Of a stretch of DNA of 64,000 nt, positions 8,844 to 17,113 are shown piece after piece. How positions within the stretch are numbered: position 1 is the first letter of the stretch; every line of letters starts with the position of its first letter. The DNA is from Comamonas resistens. Its GTDB lineage: Bacteria > Pseudomonadota > Gammaproteobacteria > Burkholderiales > Burkholderiaceae_C. Both the position numbers and the translations under genes were made by a program. The stretch lies in the NCBI RefSeq assembly GCF_030064165.1, contig NZ_CP125947.1, forward strand, positions 3,906,001 to 3,970,000, read 5' to 3'. A model generated the notes under the pieces. The model was not told the DNA's origin and did no database searches. It saw only the letters and a program-made list of their open reading frames with translations.

Positions 8844-10148
8844 TCAGTTCACGGCAGCGCCGGACTCGTACCAGGTCTTGATCAGGTTGCGCTCGTCTTC
8901 GGACAGAGCACCAGGATTGCCGAAAGGCATCTTCTTCAGCTGAACCACCTGCTGGTAAATCTGCTGGGCATGCGACTTCACAGCCTCGGGGGAGTCCAGA
9001 CGGACACCCTTTTGCTGGATGGCAGTGCCGTGGCAAACCACGCAATGCTGCTGGAAGATGGCATTGACCTTGGCAAAGCCTTCGCCACCGGCAGCTGCAG
9101 GAGCAGCAGCTTCAGCAGCGGGTGCCGCACCTTCGGCAGCAGGGGCTGCGGGAGTGGCAGCTTGCTCGGCAACGGGCGCTGCAGGAGCAGCAGCCACGGG
9201 GGCGGGAGCAGCCACAGGAGCGGGCTTGAGCCAGACGAACACGGCAAGCAGAGCAGCCACGCCGACAGCAGCGTAAGGCCAGGGATGGCTGTTACGGCCC
9301 AGCTTGTAGCCGTGACGCATCACGAAGAATTGGCGAATTGCAGCACCGGCAAACATCATGCCGATCAGCACCAGCCAGTTCATCTTGTGGCTATAGAGCC
9401 AGCCATAGTGGTTGGACAGCATGGCGAACAGCACAGGCAGCGTGAAGTAGGTGTTGTGCACGCTACGCTGCTTGGCACGTTGACCGTGACGGGGGTCCAC
9501 AGGCTCGCCAGCCTTCAGGGAAGCCACCACCTTGCGCTGGCCAGGGATGATCCAGAAGAACACGTTGGCGCTCATGGAGGTCGCGAGCATCGCGCCCATC
9601 AGCAGGAAGGCTGCCTGGCCGGGGAAGATGTGGCAGGCCAGGTAGGCGGCGATACACACCAGCACCAGAACCATGGCACCGACGGTGGCGTCGCCATTCT
9701 TCTTCTGGCCGAAGGTGCGGCAGATGAAGTCATACAGCAGCCAGAACACCACGAGGAAACCCAGAGCCGAAGCCACGGCAGCGCCGGTGCTCATCGCATT
9801 GGCATCGCCAGGGGTGATCAGGTAGATGTTGGCGTTCCACAGATAGGAAACCGTCAGCAGGGCAAAGCCCGACAGCCATGTGGTGTAGCTCTCCCAGTAG
9901 AACCAGTGCAGGTGGTCCGGCATCTTGGGAGGAGACACGTTGAACTTGACGGGGTGGTAGAAACCGCCACCGTGCACAGCCCAGAGTTCGCCGTTGACGC
10001 CCTGCTTTTTCAGGTCGTCGTCCACGGGCGGCGTCAAGCTGCTGTCCAGGAACACAAAATAGAAGGAGGAACCGACCCAAGCGATCGCGGTGATGACGTG
10101 GAGCCACCGCAACAGCAGGCCGGCCCAGTCGAGAAAGTAGCTTTCCAT
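8844..10148 (-). CDS. puuD: Urate oxidase PuuD, membrane domain fused to cytochrome c
   Basis: This 434-residue protein oxidises urate to 5-hydroxyisourate at the membrane and passes electrons to the respiratory chain rather than to free oxygen. The N-terminal 290 residues form a multi-helix urate hydroxylase domain beginning MESYFLDWAGLLLRWLHVI. A linker rich in Ala and Pro spans about residues 305-355, and a C-terminal cytochrome c domain has its heme motif CVVCH and a likely axial Met in KKMPFGNPG. The frame extends upstream to 10196, but the Met at 10148 matches the family start. A TGTATGCA site lies 133 bases upstream. Downstream steps are encoded by hiuH and the uraD-allC fusion. Confidence 0.95.
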   Translation of the reverse strand: MESYFLDWAGLLLRWLHVITAIAWVGSSFYFVFLDSSLTPPVDDDLKKQGVNGELWAVHGGGFYHPVKFNVSPPKMPDHLHWFYWESYTTWLSGFALLTVSYLWNANIYLITPGDANAMSTGAAVASALGFLVVFWLLYDFICRTFGQKKNGDATVGAMVLVLVCIAAYLACHIFPGQAAFLLMGAMLATSMSANVFFWIIPGQRKVVASLKAGEPVDPRHGQRAKQRSVHNTYFTLPVLFAMLSNHYGWLYSHKMNWLVLIGMMFAGAAIRQFFVMRHGYKLGRNSHPWPYAAVGVAALLAVFVWLKPAPVAAPAPVAAAPAAPVAEQAATPAAPAAEGAAPAAEAAAPAAAGGEGFAKVNAIFQQHCVVCHGTAIQQKGVRLDSPEAVKSHAQQIYQQVVQLKKMPFGNPGALSEDERNLIKTWYESGAAVN

Positions 10149-10280
10149 AGCTCTCAACCTTGGCAGCGTGGGGCTGCCGAACAACCTGCTCACCACTGCG
10201 GGCGCTCTGAGCAGAAGAAAAGGCCGCGCTCCCGTACGTTACGCACGAGGCACCGCTGCGACCATTCTGTCGACCGAAAG

Positions 10281-10288
10281 TGTATGCA
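10281..10288 (-). promoter_or_regulatory. Putative purine-regulon operator upstream of puuD
   Basis: TGTATGCA differs by one base from the TGTATACA core seen before hiuH, the permease and the GntR gene. Read on the puuD strand it continues TGCATACACTTT, sharing the ACACTTT extension with hiuH and the permease. Confidence 0.55.
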
Positions 10289-10423
10289 ATTTTTGCCACC
10301 GAATGCAGCACGTCTAGGGTTAATCACCCTAGTGATTTCCCTAGGAGTTAGACCCAGAGCAAATCTGGCGCCATGATTTTCTGGCAATACAAGTTGACCA
10401 ATGCGACTGCAAAGTCGCAGAAA

Positions 10424-11260
10424 TCAGACGGTTTGCTGCTTCTGCTGCAGAAGCTGGGCAGCCACTGCCACTGCGATCACTTCTGGCTGCTTTCCAGTGA
10501 TGCCAGGCACCCCTATCGGGCAGGTGATATGAGCCAGCTCCTCATCCGTAAAGCCACGCTCGCGCAGGCGCCGGCTGAAGGTCGCCCATTTGGTCTTGCT
10601 GCCGATCAGCCCCACGAAAGGCAGGTCCCCACGCTCACGCTGGCGTTTGAGACACAGGGCAACAATCTCCAGGTCCTCCGCATGACTGAAGCTCATGATC
10701 AGCACCTGAGTCTGCGCAGGCAACTCATCGACCGCGGCCTGCACTGGGTCGGAATGCTCGCAAAGCACACCGATCTGCTCCTCTGCGGGAAAGACGGCAT
10801 CGCGGCTGTCCACCCAGATCACGCGATAAGGCAGGCTGCGCAGAATGCGTACCAGCGCATGACCGACATGACCTGCACCAAACAGGGCTACACAATCAGA
10901 AGGAACGGGCAGCAAAGGCTTGAGCAGATTACGCTGTCCGCTCTCAAAAAAAGAGTATTGCAACTCCAAGGCACCACCGCAGCATTGCCCCAGGCTGGGG
11001 CCCAGAGCGTAGCGCTGGGTATGGCTTGAAACGACCCCGTCTCCCGCATCGCGCCATTGACTGAGCAATTGCTGGGCCTGAGCTATCGCCTGCCATTCCA
11101 GATGACCACCGCCAATCGTGCCCAGCACCTCGTCGGCGAATACAGCCATCCACGCGCCCTGTTCACGCGGCACGGAGCCGCGCGTGGCATGAACCTGCAC
11201 CCAGCACAGGGGCTCGCGATCCAGGCGGCTCAGAATCTTTTCGTAGGTTTCACTCCACAT
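10424..11260 (-). CDS. xdhC: Xanthine dehydrogenase accessory protein XdhC
   Basis: A 278-residue XdhC/CoxI-family protein. Members bind the molybdenum cofactor, support its sulfuration and load it into xanthine dehydrogenase. Evidence: the N-terminal XdhC segment (RGSVPREQGAWMAVFADE, GTIGGGHLEW) and a C-terminal Rossmann loop (ALFGAGHVGHALV) with VGLIGSKTKW. The Met of MWSETYEK at 11260 is chosen; the 64 upstream residues of the open frame overlap a small inverted-repeat element and look non-coding. The xdhA and xdhB genes are not in this window. Placement next to puuD agrees with a purine role, in contrast to the second XdhC at 47644 beside a different Mo enzyme. Confidence 0.92.
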   Translation of the reverse strand: MWSETYEKILSRLDREPLCWVQVHATRGSVPREQGAWMAVFADEVLGTIGGGHLEWQAIAQAQQLLSQWRDAGDGVVSSHTQRYALGPSLGQCCGGALELQYSFFESGQRNLLKPLLPVPSDCVALFGAGHVGHALVRILRSLPYRVIWVDSRDAVFPAEEQIGVLCEHSDPVQAAVDELPAQTQVLIMSFSHAEDLEIVALCLKRQRERGDLPFVGLIGSKTKWATFSRRLRERGFTDEELAHITCPIGVPGITGKQPEVIAVAVAAQLLQQKQQTV

Positions 11261-11285
11261 GGGCAAGCTTGTCTCAAGTCTGTAG

Positions 11286-11361
11286 GACTTACGCAAACAA
11301 GAATACACAAGGAATGCACCCATGGTGCAAACGTCTTGCCTGCACCTGATTTGCGTAAGTC
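11286..11361. repeat. 76-bp element with 12-bp terminal inverted repeats
   Basis: GACTTACGCAAA at 11286-11297 is perfectly inverted as TTTGCGTAAGTC at 11350-11361. Inside is a second palindrome, TGCACC/GGTGCA. It carries no gene and resembles a miniature inverted-repeat transposable element or the joined ends of an insertion sequence. It lies between xdhC and the lipoprotein gene. Confidence 0.55.
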
Positions 11362-11544
11362 GTGGTCTGAAATGGCACAGAGGCCCATCTTCCCCCATAT
11401 CCGGCGCAGCGGTAGAAGCGCCTTGATATGAGCAGCCTAATGCCATGCGCATAGCCCAAACAGTGCAATACCTGTTTCATCTGCTTGCCAGCGCCACCTG
11501 TTTCGGCGTTCCGCCATGCAATTTTCAGGATACGCTTGGCAACT

Positions 11545-12024
11545 ATGCCTGAATCCTCCGCCCCCCTGCCCTCGCTCCCACTGCGCAAGAAAGCCTGGCT
11601 CTGGGCCAGCGCCGCCGTGTCTGCCGCCTGCCTGCTGACCGCCTGCCAGACGCCACCCGGTGGCGGCGTTTCATCCCCATCCACACCCACGGTCTCCAAG
11701 GCCTATCGCAGGGATGCGGCCCAGCATCTGTATGACCGCAATGCAGATCGCATCTACAAGGGCATGCTGCCCCCCATGCTGTATGCGATCGGGGTGCTGC
11801 AGGTCCAGCTCGATAGCCAGGGACGTATCCGCAATCTGCACTGGATGCGCAAGCCCTCGCATGCCCCCGAAGTGGTCGCCGAGATCGAACGCACGGTACG
11901 CGCTGCGGCACCGTTCCCCGCAACCGGCAGCCGTTCCACCGTCACCTATACCGACACCTGGCTCTGGGACAGGTCGGGGCGCTTCCAGCTCGATACGCTG
12001 TCCGAAGGCCAGCTGGGTCAGTGA
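11545..12024 (+). CDS. Putative lipoprotein, TonB C-terminus-like
   Basis: A 159-residue protein with an N-terminal signal (LRKKAWLWASAAVSAACLL) and a lipobox LLTAC, so Cys at about residue 33 would be lipidated. The rest (GVLQVQLDSQGRIRNLHWMR, then VAEIERTVRAAAPFP) resembles the TonB C-terminal fold in its beta-strand pattern, which is a weak match. The Met at 11545 directly precedes the signal; the frame is open from 11485. Function is not recognised. It is convergent with the YSC84-type lipoprotein across a shared bidirectional terminator. Confidence 0.75.
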   Translation: MPESSAPLPSLPLRKKAWLWASAAVSAACLLTACQTPPGGGVSSPSTPTVSKAYRRDAAQHLYDRNADRIYKGMLPPMLYAIGVLQVQLDSQGRIRNLHWMRKPSHAPEVVAEIERTVRAAAPFPATGSRSTVTYTDTWLWDRSGRFQLDTLSEGQLGQ

Positions 12025-12056
12025 TGTGCCTGCTGGTGCGCCCAGCCAGCAATCCC

Positions 12057-12093
12057 CACAAAAAAACCGGCTCTGGGCCGGTTTTTTTGTGGG
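12057..12093. terminator. Bidirectional terminator
   Basis: Symmetrical AAAAAAACCGG and CCGGTTTTTTT arms enclose a short loop between two convergent lipoprotein genes, so it can end transcripts from both sides. Confidence 0.85.
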
Positions 12094-12120
12094 CAGGAGC
12101 CAGGCCCCTGCGCAGCGCGA

Positions 12121-12705
12121 TTACTCCACGACCTTGGTGATCTTGGTGCCTTGCAGGGAGACCCCGGCTTCCAGACCGGCGTTGGTCAGCACATAGCTGG
12201 TCACAGGCGCCTGGGCAGTGGTGGTGTCGATGCTGCCGTTGGCGCCGATCTTGCCGGCGGCCACTGTCGCGTCGGCCCCTACGGACCAGCCATCGCTATT
12301 AAGGAACTTGTCCAGCGCTTCCTGGGTGTTGAACACATAGATCACAGCCTTGGACTGACCGCCGGCCTGCCAACCGATGGAAGCAGCCGTAGTGCTGTAG
12401 TAACCACGGTTATGACCACCCACGCGCAACACGCCCCGACCATGCTCTACGCCCACGACAAAGCTGCCGCCAATGACCGATGGGAAGATCAGCACGCCCC
12501 GGGCACGCTGCACCATTTCTTTGGAGCCTGGCGCGGTCTGGTACAGGCGCTCCAGCGCGGCATTGGCACGGGTGTTGATGGTGGTTGCATCGGCGCGAGG
12601 TGCCGACGCTGTCTCGGGTTTGGTGGTGGTGCAGGCAGTCATGGATACGGCGCCAGCCGCTACAGCAGCAGCCAATGCCAAAGAACGCATAGAGATTTTT
12701 CGCAT
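12121..12705 (-). CDS. YSC84/SYLF-domain lipoprotein
   Basis: A 194-residue protein with signal peptide (MRKISMRSLALAAAVAAGAV) and lipobox MTAC, then a SYLF (YSC84) domain: ARGVLIFPSVIGGSFVVGVE, GYYSTTAASIGWQAGGQSKA and FVLNTQEAL-like text. The family binds lipids in eukaryotes; bacterial members are outer-membrane or periplasmic lipoproteins of unclear role. The start at 12705 is set by the signal peptide; the frame is open further upstream to 12810. No operon partner is evident. Confidence 0.88.
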   Translation of the reverse strand: MRKISMRSLALAAAVAAGAVSMTACTTTKPETASAPRADATTINTRANAALERLYQTAPGSKEMVQRARGVLIFPSVIGGSFVVGVEHGRGVLRVGGHNRGYYSTTAASIGWQAGGQSKAVIYVFNTQEALDKFLNSDGWSVGADATVAAGKIGANGSIDTTTAQAPVTSYVLTNAGLEAGVSLQGTKITKVVE

Positions 12706-13061
12706 GTCTATTCCTTTCATGGATGAATGTGCCTGCACATTCCAAAGTTGTAGAAGGCCTGCATGAGGTTTGATGGTGGCCGTTGATCCCTCAATCCGGC
12801 ACCCCCTCAAGACAAGGTTGAGCTGATCCTAGTGGGCTGAGCCACCAAATAAACCCTGCTACATCAGCTTGCGCTATTGGCCTACAAAGCGCAAGCCCAT
12901 TTATCAAAAAACGCCCACATGTCCGTCGGATGCCATCCCGCAAGCCCGACCTCGCTGCACAAGACTGACAGCTGCGCACTGATCTGCCGGAAATGACACA
13001 ACGCAGGCCGATTCGGCGCTAGCATTCTCGGAGTGCTACCGGCGTTGATGACTGGATATTC
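12706..13061. other. Intergenic stretch between YSC84 and DoxX genes
   Basis: This divergent promoter region for the two flanking genes has no gene of its own. It contains an inverted repeat at 12867-12896 of the dispersed GCTTGCGCT family, listed separately. Confidence 0.5.
12867..12896. repeat. Inverted repeat of the GCTTGCGCT family
   Basis: GCTTGCGCT at 12867-12875 is inverted at 12888-12896 with a 12-base spacer. The core and the spacer text GGCCTA recall the copy at 17076. Confidence 0.55.
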
Positions 13062-13448
13062 ATGAAGTTCTGGAATTACGTTCACCACCCACGCGCAGCC
13101 ATGGTGTTGCTGCGCATCACTCTGGCCTTGCTGATGCTGTTTCACGGCTGGGCCAAGATTCGTCATGGCATTGGCGGTATCGAGCAGATGATCGAGGCAC
13201 GCGGCGCGCCCGGCTGGCTGGCCTATGCCGTGTATCTGGGTGAAGTGGTGGCACCGCTGCTGCTGCTGGTGGGGCTGTGGGTCGTGCCCGCGGCGCTGGT
13301 GATTGCCATCAATATGCTGGTGGCATTTTTTCTGGTGCACACCAAGCAGGTGCTGATGCTGCAAAGCTCGGGCGGCTGGGCGCTGGAGCTACAGGCTTTC
13401 TTCTTTGTCACGGCCCTGGTCGTGGCCATGGGTTCATCCAGGGACTGA
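13062..13448 (+). CDS. DoxX-family membrane protein
   Basis: A 128-residue protein with four predicted helices: VLLRITLALLMLFHGWAKI, a second around VYLGEVVAPLLLLVGLWV, a third around LVIAINMLVAFFLVHT and a fourth around LQAFFFVTALVVAMG. The HGWAK turn is typical of DoxX/SURF4-like proteins. Their roles include quinone-linked redox reactions and thiosulfate oxidation, but many members have no assigned function, and none can be assigned here. Confidence 0.85.
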   Translation: MKFWNYVHHPRAAMVLLRITLALLMLFHGWAKIRHGIGGIEQMIEARGAPGWLAYAVYLGEVVAPLLLLVGLWVVPAALVIAINMLVAFFLVHTKQVLMLQSSGGWALELQAFFFVTALVVAMGSSRD

Positions 13449-13459
13449 TCAAAGCACCA

Positions 13460-13551
13460 AAAACAAGAGCAGCTTGCGCTTGATACTCTTTGATTTCAAA
13501 GCCAAACAACCTTGAAATGAAGGAGTAGCCAGCGCAAGCTGCTCTTGTTTT
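13460..13551. repeat. Long palindromic repeat, likely bidirectional terminator
   Basis: Arms of 21 bases (13460-13480 and 13531-13551, core GAGCAGCTTGCGCT) pair perfectly. The loop carries nested pairs TACTC/GAGTA and ATTTCAA/TTGAAAT, giving a long cruciform. It sits between the convergent DoxX and hiuH genes and belongs to the dispersed GCAGCTTGCGCT family. Confidence 0.8.
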
Positions 13552-13582
13552 CAAAGGCTTCTCCGAGAAGAAGCCTTGACGA

Positions 13583-13933
13583 TCAGGAACCGCGGTAAGT
13601 GGAATAGCTCCAGGGGCTGACCAGCAGGGGCACATGGTAGTGTTGTTCGACATTGGCCACACCGAAGTCCAGGCTCACCTTGTTCAGAAAGCTGGGCTCG
13701 GGCAGCTCAACACCGCGGGCCTTGAAATAAGCAGCCACGTCAAAAGTCAGGCGATAGGTGCCGATCTTCAGCGTGTTGTTGTCGAACAGAGGCGCATCGG
13801 TGCGACCGTCGTGATTGAGCACCAGGCTCTTGATCAGCGTGGCCTTGTCGCCTTCGGTGGAAAACAGTTCAACGGCCATGCCAGCTGCGGGGCAGCCGTT
13901 CATGGTGTCGAGAACGTGGGTGCTCAGTCCCAT
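13583..13933 (-). CDS. hiuH: 5-Hydroxyisourate hydrolase (transthyretin-like)
   Basis: A 116-residue cytosolic enzyme that opens 5-hydroxyisourate, the PuuD product, to OHCU. It shows the family N-terminus MGLSTHVLDTMNGCPAAG, the middle DGRTDAPL and the C-terminal signature YSTYRGS. The catalytic His near residue 6, the Arg of DGR, and the YRGS end are all present. No signal peptide. A TGTATACA operator lies 91-98 bases upstream, followed on the gene strand by CTTT as before the permease. It stands alone but completes the urate pathway with puuD and the uraD-allC fusion. Confidence 0.96.
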   Translation of the reverse strand: MGLSTHVLDTMNGCPAAGMAVELFSTEGDKATLIKSLVLNHDGRTDAPLFDNNTLKIGTYRLTFDVAAYFKARGVELPEPSFLNKVSLDFGVANVEQHYHVPLLVSPWSYSTYRGS

Positions 13934-14023
13934 GGAAATCTCCTCATGGACAGTTCAAACCTGCCCTGTTTGTTGCAATAACCAAGAACGTGGGCGCAAG
14001 CACCCCGCCTTAGACATTCAAAG

Positions 14024-14031
14024 TGTATACA
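14024..14031 (-). promoter_or_regulatory. Purine-regulon operator upstream of hiuH
   Basis: Exact TGTATACA. On the hiuH strand the site reads CTGTATACACTTT, the same 13 bases found before the permease gene. Confidence 0.65.
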
Positions 14032-14181
14032 GTTTCTGTACTCCATCAAAGGCAGTACAGACTTGACTTCTAGGCACATACCCGCAAAGGCTCTGCCAGT
14101 CTCGTTTCGGCACAAGTCAGCGCTTCTAAACTGTTGGGCCGCATGAGCCTCATGCATCAAGACCCATCCAAGGAGACACCC

Positions 14182-16005
14182 ATGCAATTACGCGCCACCG
14201 CCCTGGCGAGCAGCCTGCTCATTGCCATCGCCAGCCTGGCCGCGTGCAGCAGCACGCCCTCGGACACTACAGCCACCAATGCCAGCTCCTCTTCCAGGAC
14301 CGCAGTTTCCGCAGCTCCGGCAACAGCCTCCCAGACAGCCAGCGCCCAGGCCGCCGCTGCGGCCTATGACTTCGACATGGACGTGTTCCATCCAGTGGAA
14401 GCCAGGAACGGCATGGTGGCGACCGAACAGGAGCTGGCCACGCAGATCGGCGTGGACATTCTGAAAGCCGGCGGTAACGCCGTGGATGCGGCGGTAGCCG
14501 TGGGCTTTGCGCTGGCCGTGGCCCTGCCGAACGCCGGCAACATAGGCGGCGGCGGCTTCATGATGGTGCATGACGCCAGGAGCGGCAAGGACATCGCGCT
14601 GGACTTCCGTGAAGTGGCCCCCAAAGGCGCCTCGCGCAATATGTATCTCGACGACAAGGGCCATGTCATCGACGGCAAGTCGCTCTACACCCACTACGCC
14701 GTGGGCGTACCCGGAACCGTGGCGGGCATGACGCATGCACTTTCGCGTTGGGGTTCCATGCCGCTGTCCAGGGTAATGGCGCCGGCCATTGCCCTGGCCG
14801 AAAAGGGCTACCCCGTGAGCGTGCCCCTGGCCAAGACGCTGGACCAGGAAAAGAAGAACATGGGCCAATGGCCTGCCACCCAGGCCATCTTCTGGAAAGG
14901 CGGCGCGCCCTTGAAGAGCGGCGACCGTCTGGTGCAGAAAGACCTGGCCCAATCCATGCGCCTGATCAGCCAGCAGGGCGCCAAGGCCTTCTATCAGGGC
15001 GCTATCGCACAGAAGATTGCCGCCGAGATGGCGCCGCATGCCAATGCCCTCACGCTGCAGGACCTGCGCGACTACAAGGTGGTGGAGCGCGAACCCGTGC
15101 GCGGCAGCTACCGTGGTTACCAGATCGTGACCATGCCGCCTCCGTCGTCGGGCGGCGCCCATCTGCTGCAGATCCTGAACATGATGGAGCGCTGGCCCAT
15201 GAACCAGTGGGGCGCGGACAGCGCGCAAAGCGTGCACTACATGACCGAGGCAATGAAGCTGGCCTATGCCGACCGCTCCGAGTATCTGGGCGACCCGGAC
15301 TTTGTGAAGATTCCGCTCAAGGGCCTGACATCCAAGCGCTACGCCGAATCGCTGGCAGCGAGTATCAAGCCACAGCAGGCAAGGCCCAGCCAGGACATCA
15401 GGCCCGGCAAGCCCCAGCCCTATGAAAGCGACCAGACCACGCATTACTCCGTGGTGGACAAGGCCGGCAATGCCGTGGCCGTGACCTACACGCTGAACAC
15501 CAACTTCGGCAGTGGCATCGTGGCCAAGGGCACGGGCATTGTGCTTAACAACGAAATGGACGACTTCTCTGCCAAGCCCGGCGTGGCCAACGCCTATGGG
15601 CTGGTCGGTGGCGACGCCAATGCCGTGGCGGCTGGCAAGCGCCCCCTGTCTTCGATGACACCCACCATGGTGCTCAAGGATGGCAAGCCCGCACTGGTTA
15701 CCGGCAGCCCCGGCGGCGCACGCATCATCACCACGGTGCTGCAGCAGATCGTCAACTACATCGACTTCGGCATGAACCCGCTGGAGGCTGCGGCCACGCC
15801 GCGTTTCCACCACCAGTGGACGCCCGATGAACTGCGTATCGAAAAAGGCTTTAGCGCCGACACCGTGACCCTGCTCAGGCAATGGGGCCACAAGGTGGAG
15901 CTCAAGCCTGCCATGGGGCGCACGCAGACCATAGAGATTCGTGACGGCATGCTGCTTGGCGCCTCCGACCCGCGCAATCCCGATGGCAAGACCATGGGCT
16001 ATTGA
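14182..16005 (+). CDS. ggt: Gamma-glutamyltransferase
   Basis: A precursor of about 607 residues that cleaves itself into two subunits and hydrolyses or transfers gamma-glutamyl groups of glutathione and related compounds in the periplasm. The N-terminus has a signal peptide ending in LAACSS, which could be a lipobox. The autocleavage site is at Q418/T419 in DQTTHYSVVDKAGNAV, with Thr419 as the expected nucleophile. Substrate-binding motifs include GSPGGARIITTVLQ and LSSMTPTMV. The Met at 14182 is preferred because it directly precedes the signal. It is the only gene of its transcription unit. Confidence 0.95.
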   Translation: MQLRATALASSLLIAIASLAACSSTPSDTTATNASSSSRTAVSAAPATASQTASAQAAAAAYDFDMDVFHPVEARNGMVATEQELATQIGVDILKAGGNAVDAAVAVGFALAVALPNAGNIGGGGFMMVHDARSGKDIALDFREVAPKGASRNMYLDDKGHVIDGKSLYTHYAVGVPGTVAGMTHALSRWGSMPLSRVMAPAIALAEKGYPVSVPLAKTLDQEKKNMGQWPATQAIFWKGGAPLKSGDRLVQKDLAQSMRLISQQGAKAFYQGAIAQKIAAEMAPHANALTLQDLRDYKVVEREPVRGSYRGYQIVTMPPPSSGGAHLLQILNMMERWPMNQWGADSAQSVHYMTEAMKLAYADRSEYLGDPDFVKIPLKGLTSKRYAESLAASIKPQQARPSQDIRPGKPQPYESDQTTHYSVVDKAGNAVAVTYTLNTNFGSGIVAKGTGIVLNNEMDDFSAKPGVANAYGLVGGDANAVAAGKRPLSSMTPTMVLKDGKPALVTGSPGGARIITTVLQQIVNYIDFGMNPLEAAATPRFHHQWTPDELRIEKGFSADTVTLLRQWGHKVELKPAMGRTQTIEIRDGMLLGASDPRNPDGKTMGY

Positions 16006-16030
16006 GCCATTTCATCGCACTCAAAAAGCA

Positions 16031-16062
16031 AAAAAGCCGCGCTCCCCCGAGCGCGGCTTTTT
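16031..16062. terminator. Bidirectional terminator after ggt
   Basis: AAAAAGCCGCGCTC and its inverse GAGCGCGGCTTTTT surround a CCCC loop between the convergent ggt and glxR genes. Confidence 0.88.
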
Positions 16063-16120
16063 CTTATGGGCGGCTACCGCCGTACGCGTGGCGTCGCCGC
16101 CCTCCCCACCTGAGACTTGC

Positions 16121-17032
16121 TTACTCGGCCTTTTGACCGATTTCGAAGTTAGCCTGGATTTCCAGGGCACGCACCATGCCGGAGTGATCCCAGGCAGCGC
16201 CGCCGTGGGCCACGCAGCTGTTGAACAGCTCTTGTGCCTGAGCCGTGTTGGGCAGAGACACACCCAGCTGACGAGCGCTGGACAGGGCCAGGTTCAGGTC
16301 CTTCTGGTGCAGGGCAATGCGGAAGCCAGGGTCGAAGGTGCGCTTGATCATGCGTTCGGCATGCACTTCCAGGATCTTGGAAGAGGCAAAGCCGCCCAGC
16401 AGGGCTTCACGCACGCGGGCTGGATCGGCACCGGCGCGCGATGCGAACAGCAGGGCTTCGGCCACGGCTTCGATGTTCAGAGCCACGATGATCTGGTTGG
16501 CCACCTTGGCGGTCTGACCGTCGCCGTTACCGCCCACCAGGGTGATGTTCTTGCCCATCTTGTCGAACAGGGGCTTGACGCGCTCGAAGGCTGCATCGGG
16601 GCCGCCGACCATGATGGACAGGGTGCCGTTCTTGGCGCCGACTTCGCCGCCGGAGACGGGAGCGTCCAGGTACTGGGCGCCAGCGGCTTCGATGCGCTTG
16701 GCGAATTCCTTGGTAGCCACGGGCGAGATGGAGGACATGTCCACCACGATCTTGCCGGAGCTGCCCTTCAGGCCAGCTGCCACGCCGTCTTCACCGAACA
16801 GCACCTTCTCCACGTCGGGAGTGTCGGGCACCATGATGAAGATGATGTCGGCGCGCTCGGCCACACCGCGAGCGGTAGTGCACTGGGTGGCGCTGGTATC
16901 GGCGATGTTGGCAGGCACCTTGCCCACGGTGTTGACGAACAGTTGGTGGCCGGCAGCAATCAGATGGCCGCACATGGGCGCGCCCATGATGCCCAGACCG
17001 ATAAAGCCCAGCTTGAGAGAAGATGCGTTCAT
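16121..17032 (-). CDS. glxR: Tartronate semialdehyde reductase (2-hydroxy-3-oxopropionate reductase)
   Basis: A 303-residue beta-hydroxyacid dehydrogenase that reduces tartronate semialdehyde to D-glycerate with NAD(P)H. The N-terminal nucleotide loop is LGFIGLGIMGAPM, the substrate signature is YLDAPVSGGEVGAKNGTLSI and the catalytic Lys is in GDGQTAKVANQI. It is the last gene of gcl-hyi-glxR on the minus strand, 81 bases after hyi, separated by a perfect palindrome. In this operon it handles glyoxylate from allantoin breakdown. garR would be an equally valid family name. Confidence 0.93.
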   Translation of the reverse strand: MNASSLKLGFIGLGIMGAPMCGHLIAAGHQLFVNTVGKVPANIADTSATQCTTARGVAERADIIFIMVPDTPDVEKVLFGEDGVAAGLKGSSGKIVVDMSSISPVATKEFAKRIEAAGAQYLDAPVSGGEVGAKNGTLSIMVGGPDAAFERVKPLFDKMGKNITLVGGNGDGQTAKVANQIIVALNIEAVAEALLFASRAGADPARVREALLGGFASSKILEVHAERMIKRTFDPGFRIALHQKDLNLALSSARQLGVSLPNTAQAQELFNSCVAHGGAAWDHSGMVRALEIQANFEIGQKAE

Positions 17033-17075
17033 GGTTGTACTCCTAGATTTTTTGGATACTCGAATTCGATAGCTA

Positions 17076-17100
17076 GCAGCGCTTGCTCAGCAAGCGCTGC
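17076..17100. repeat. Perfect 25-base palindrome between hyi and glxR
   Basis: GCAGCGCTTGCT and AGCAAGCGCTGC flank a single C. The element belongs to the dispersed GCAGC..GCTTGC family. Its place inside the operon could reduce or stabilise the downstream glxR message. Confidence 0.75.
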
Positions 17101-17113
17101 AGGCCTATTTGGC

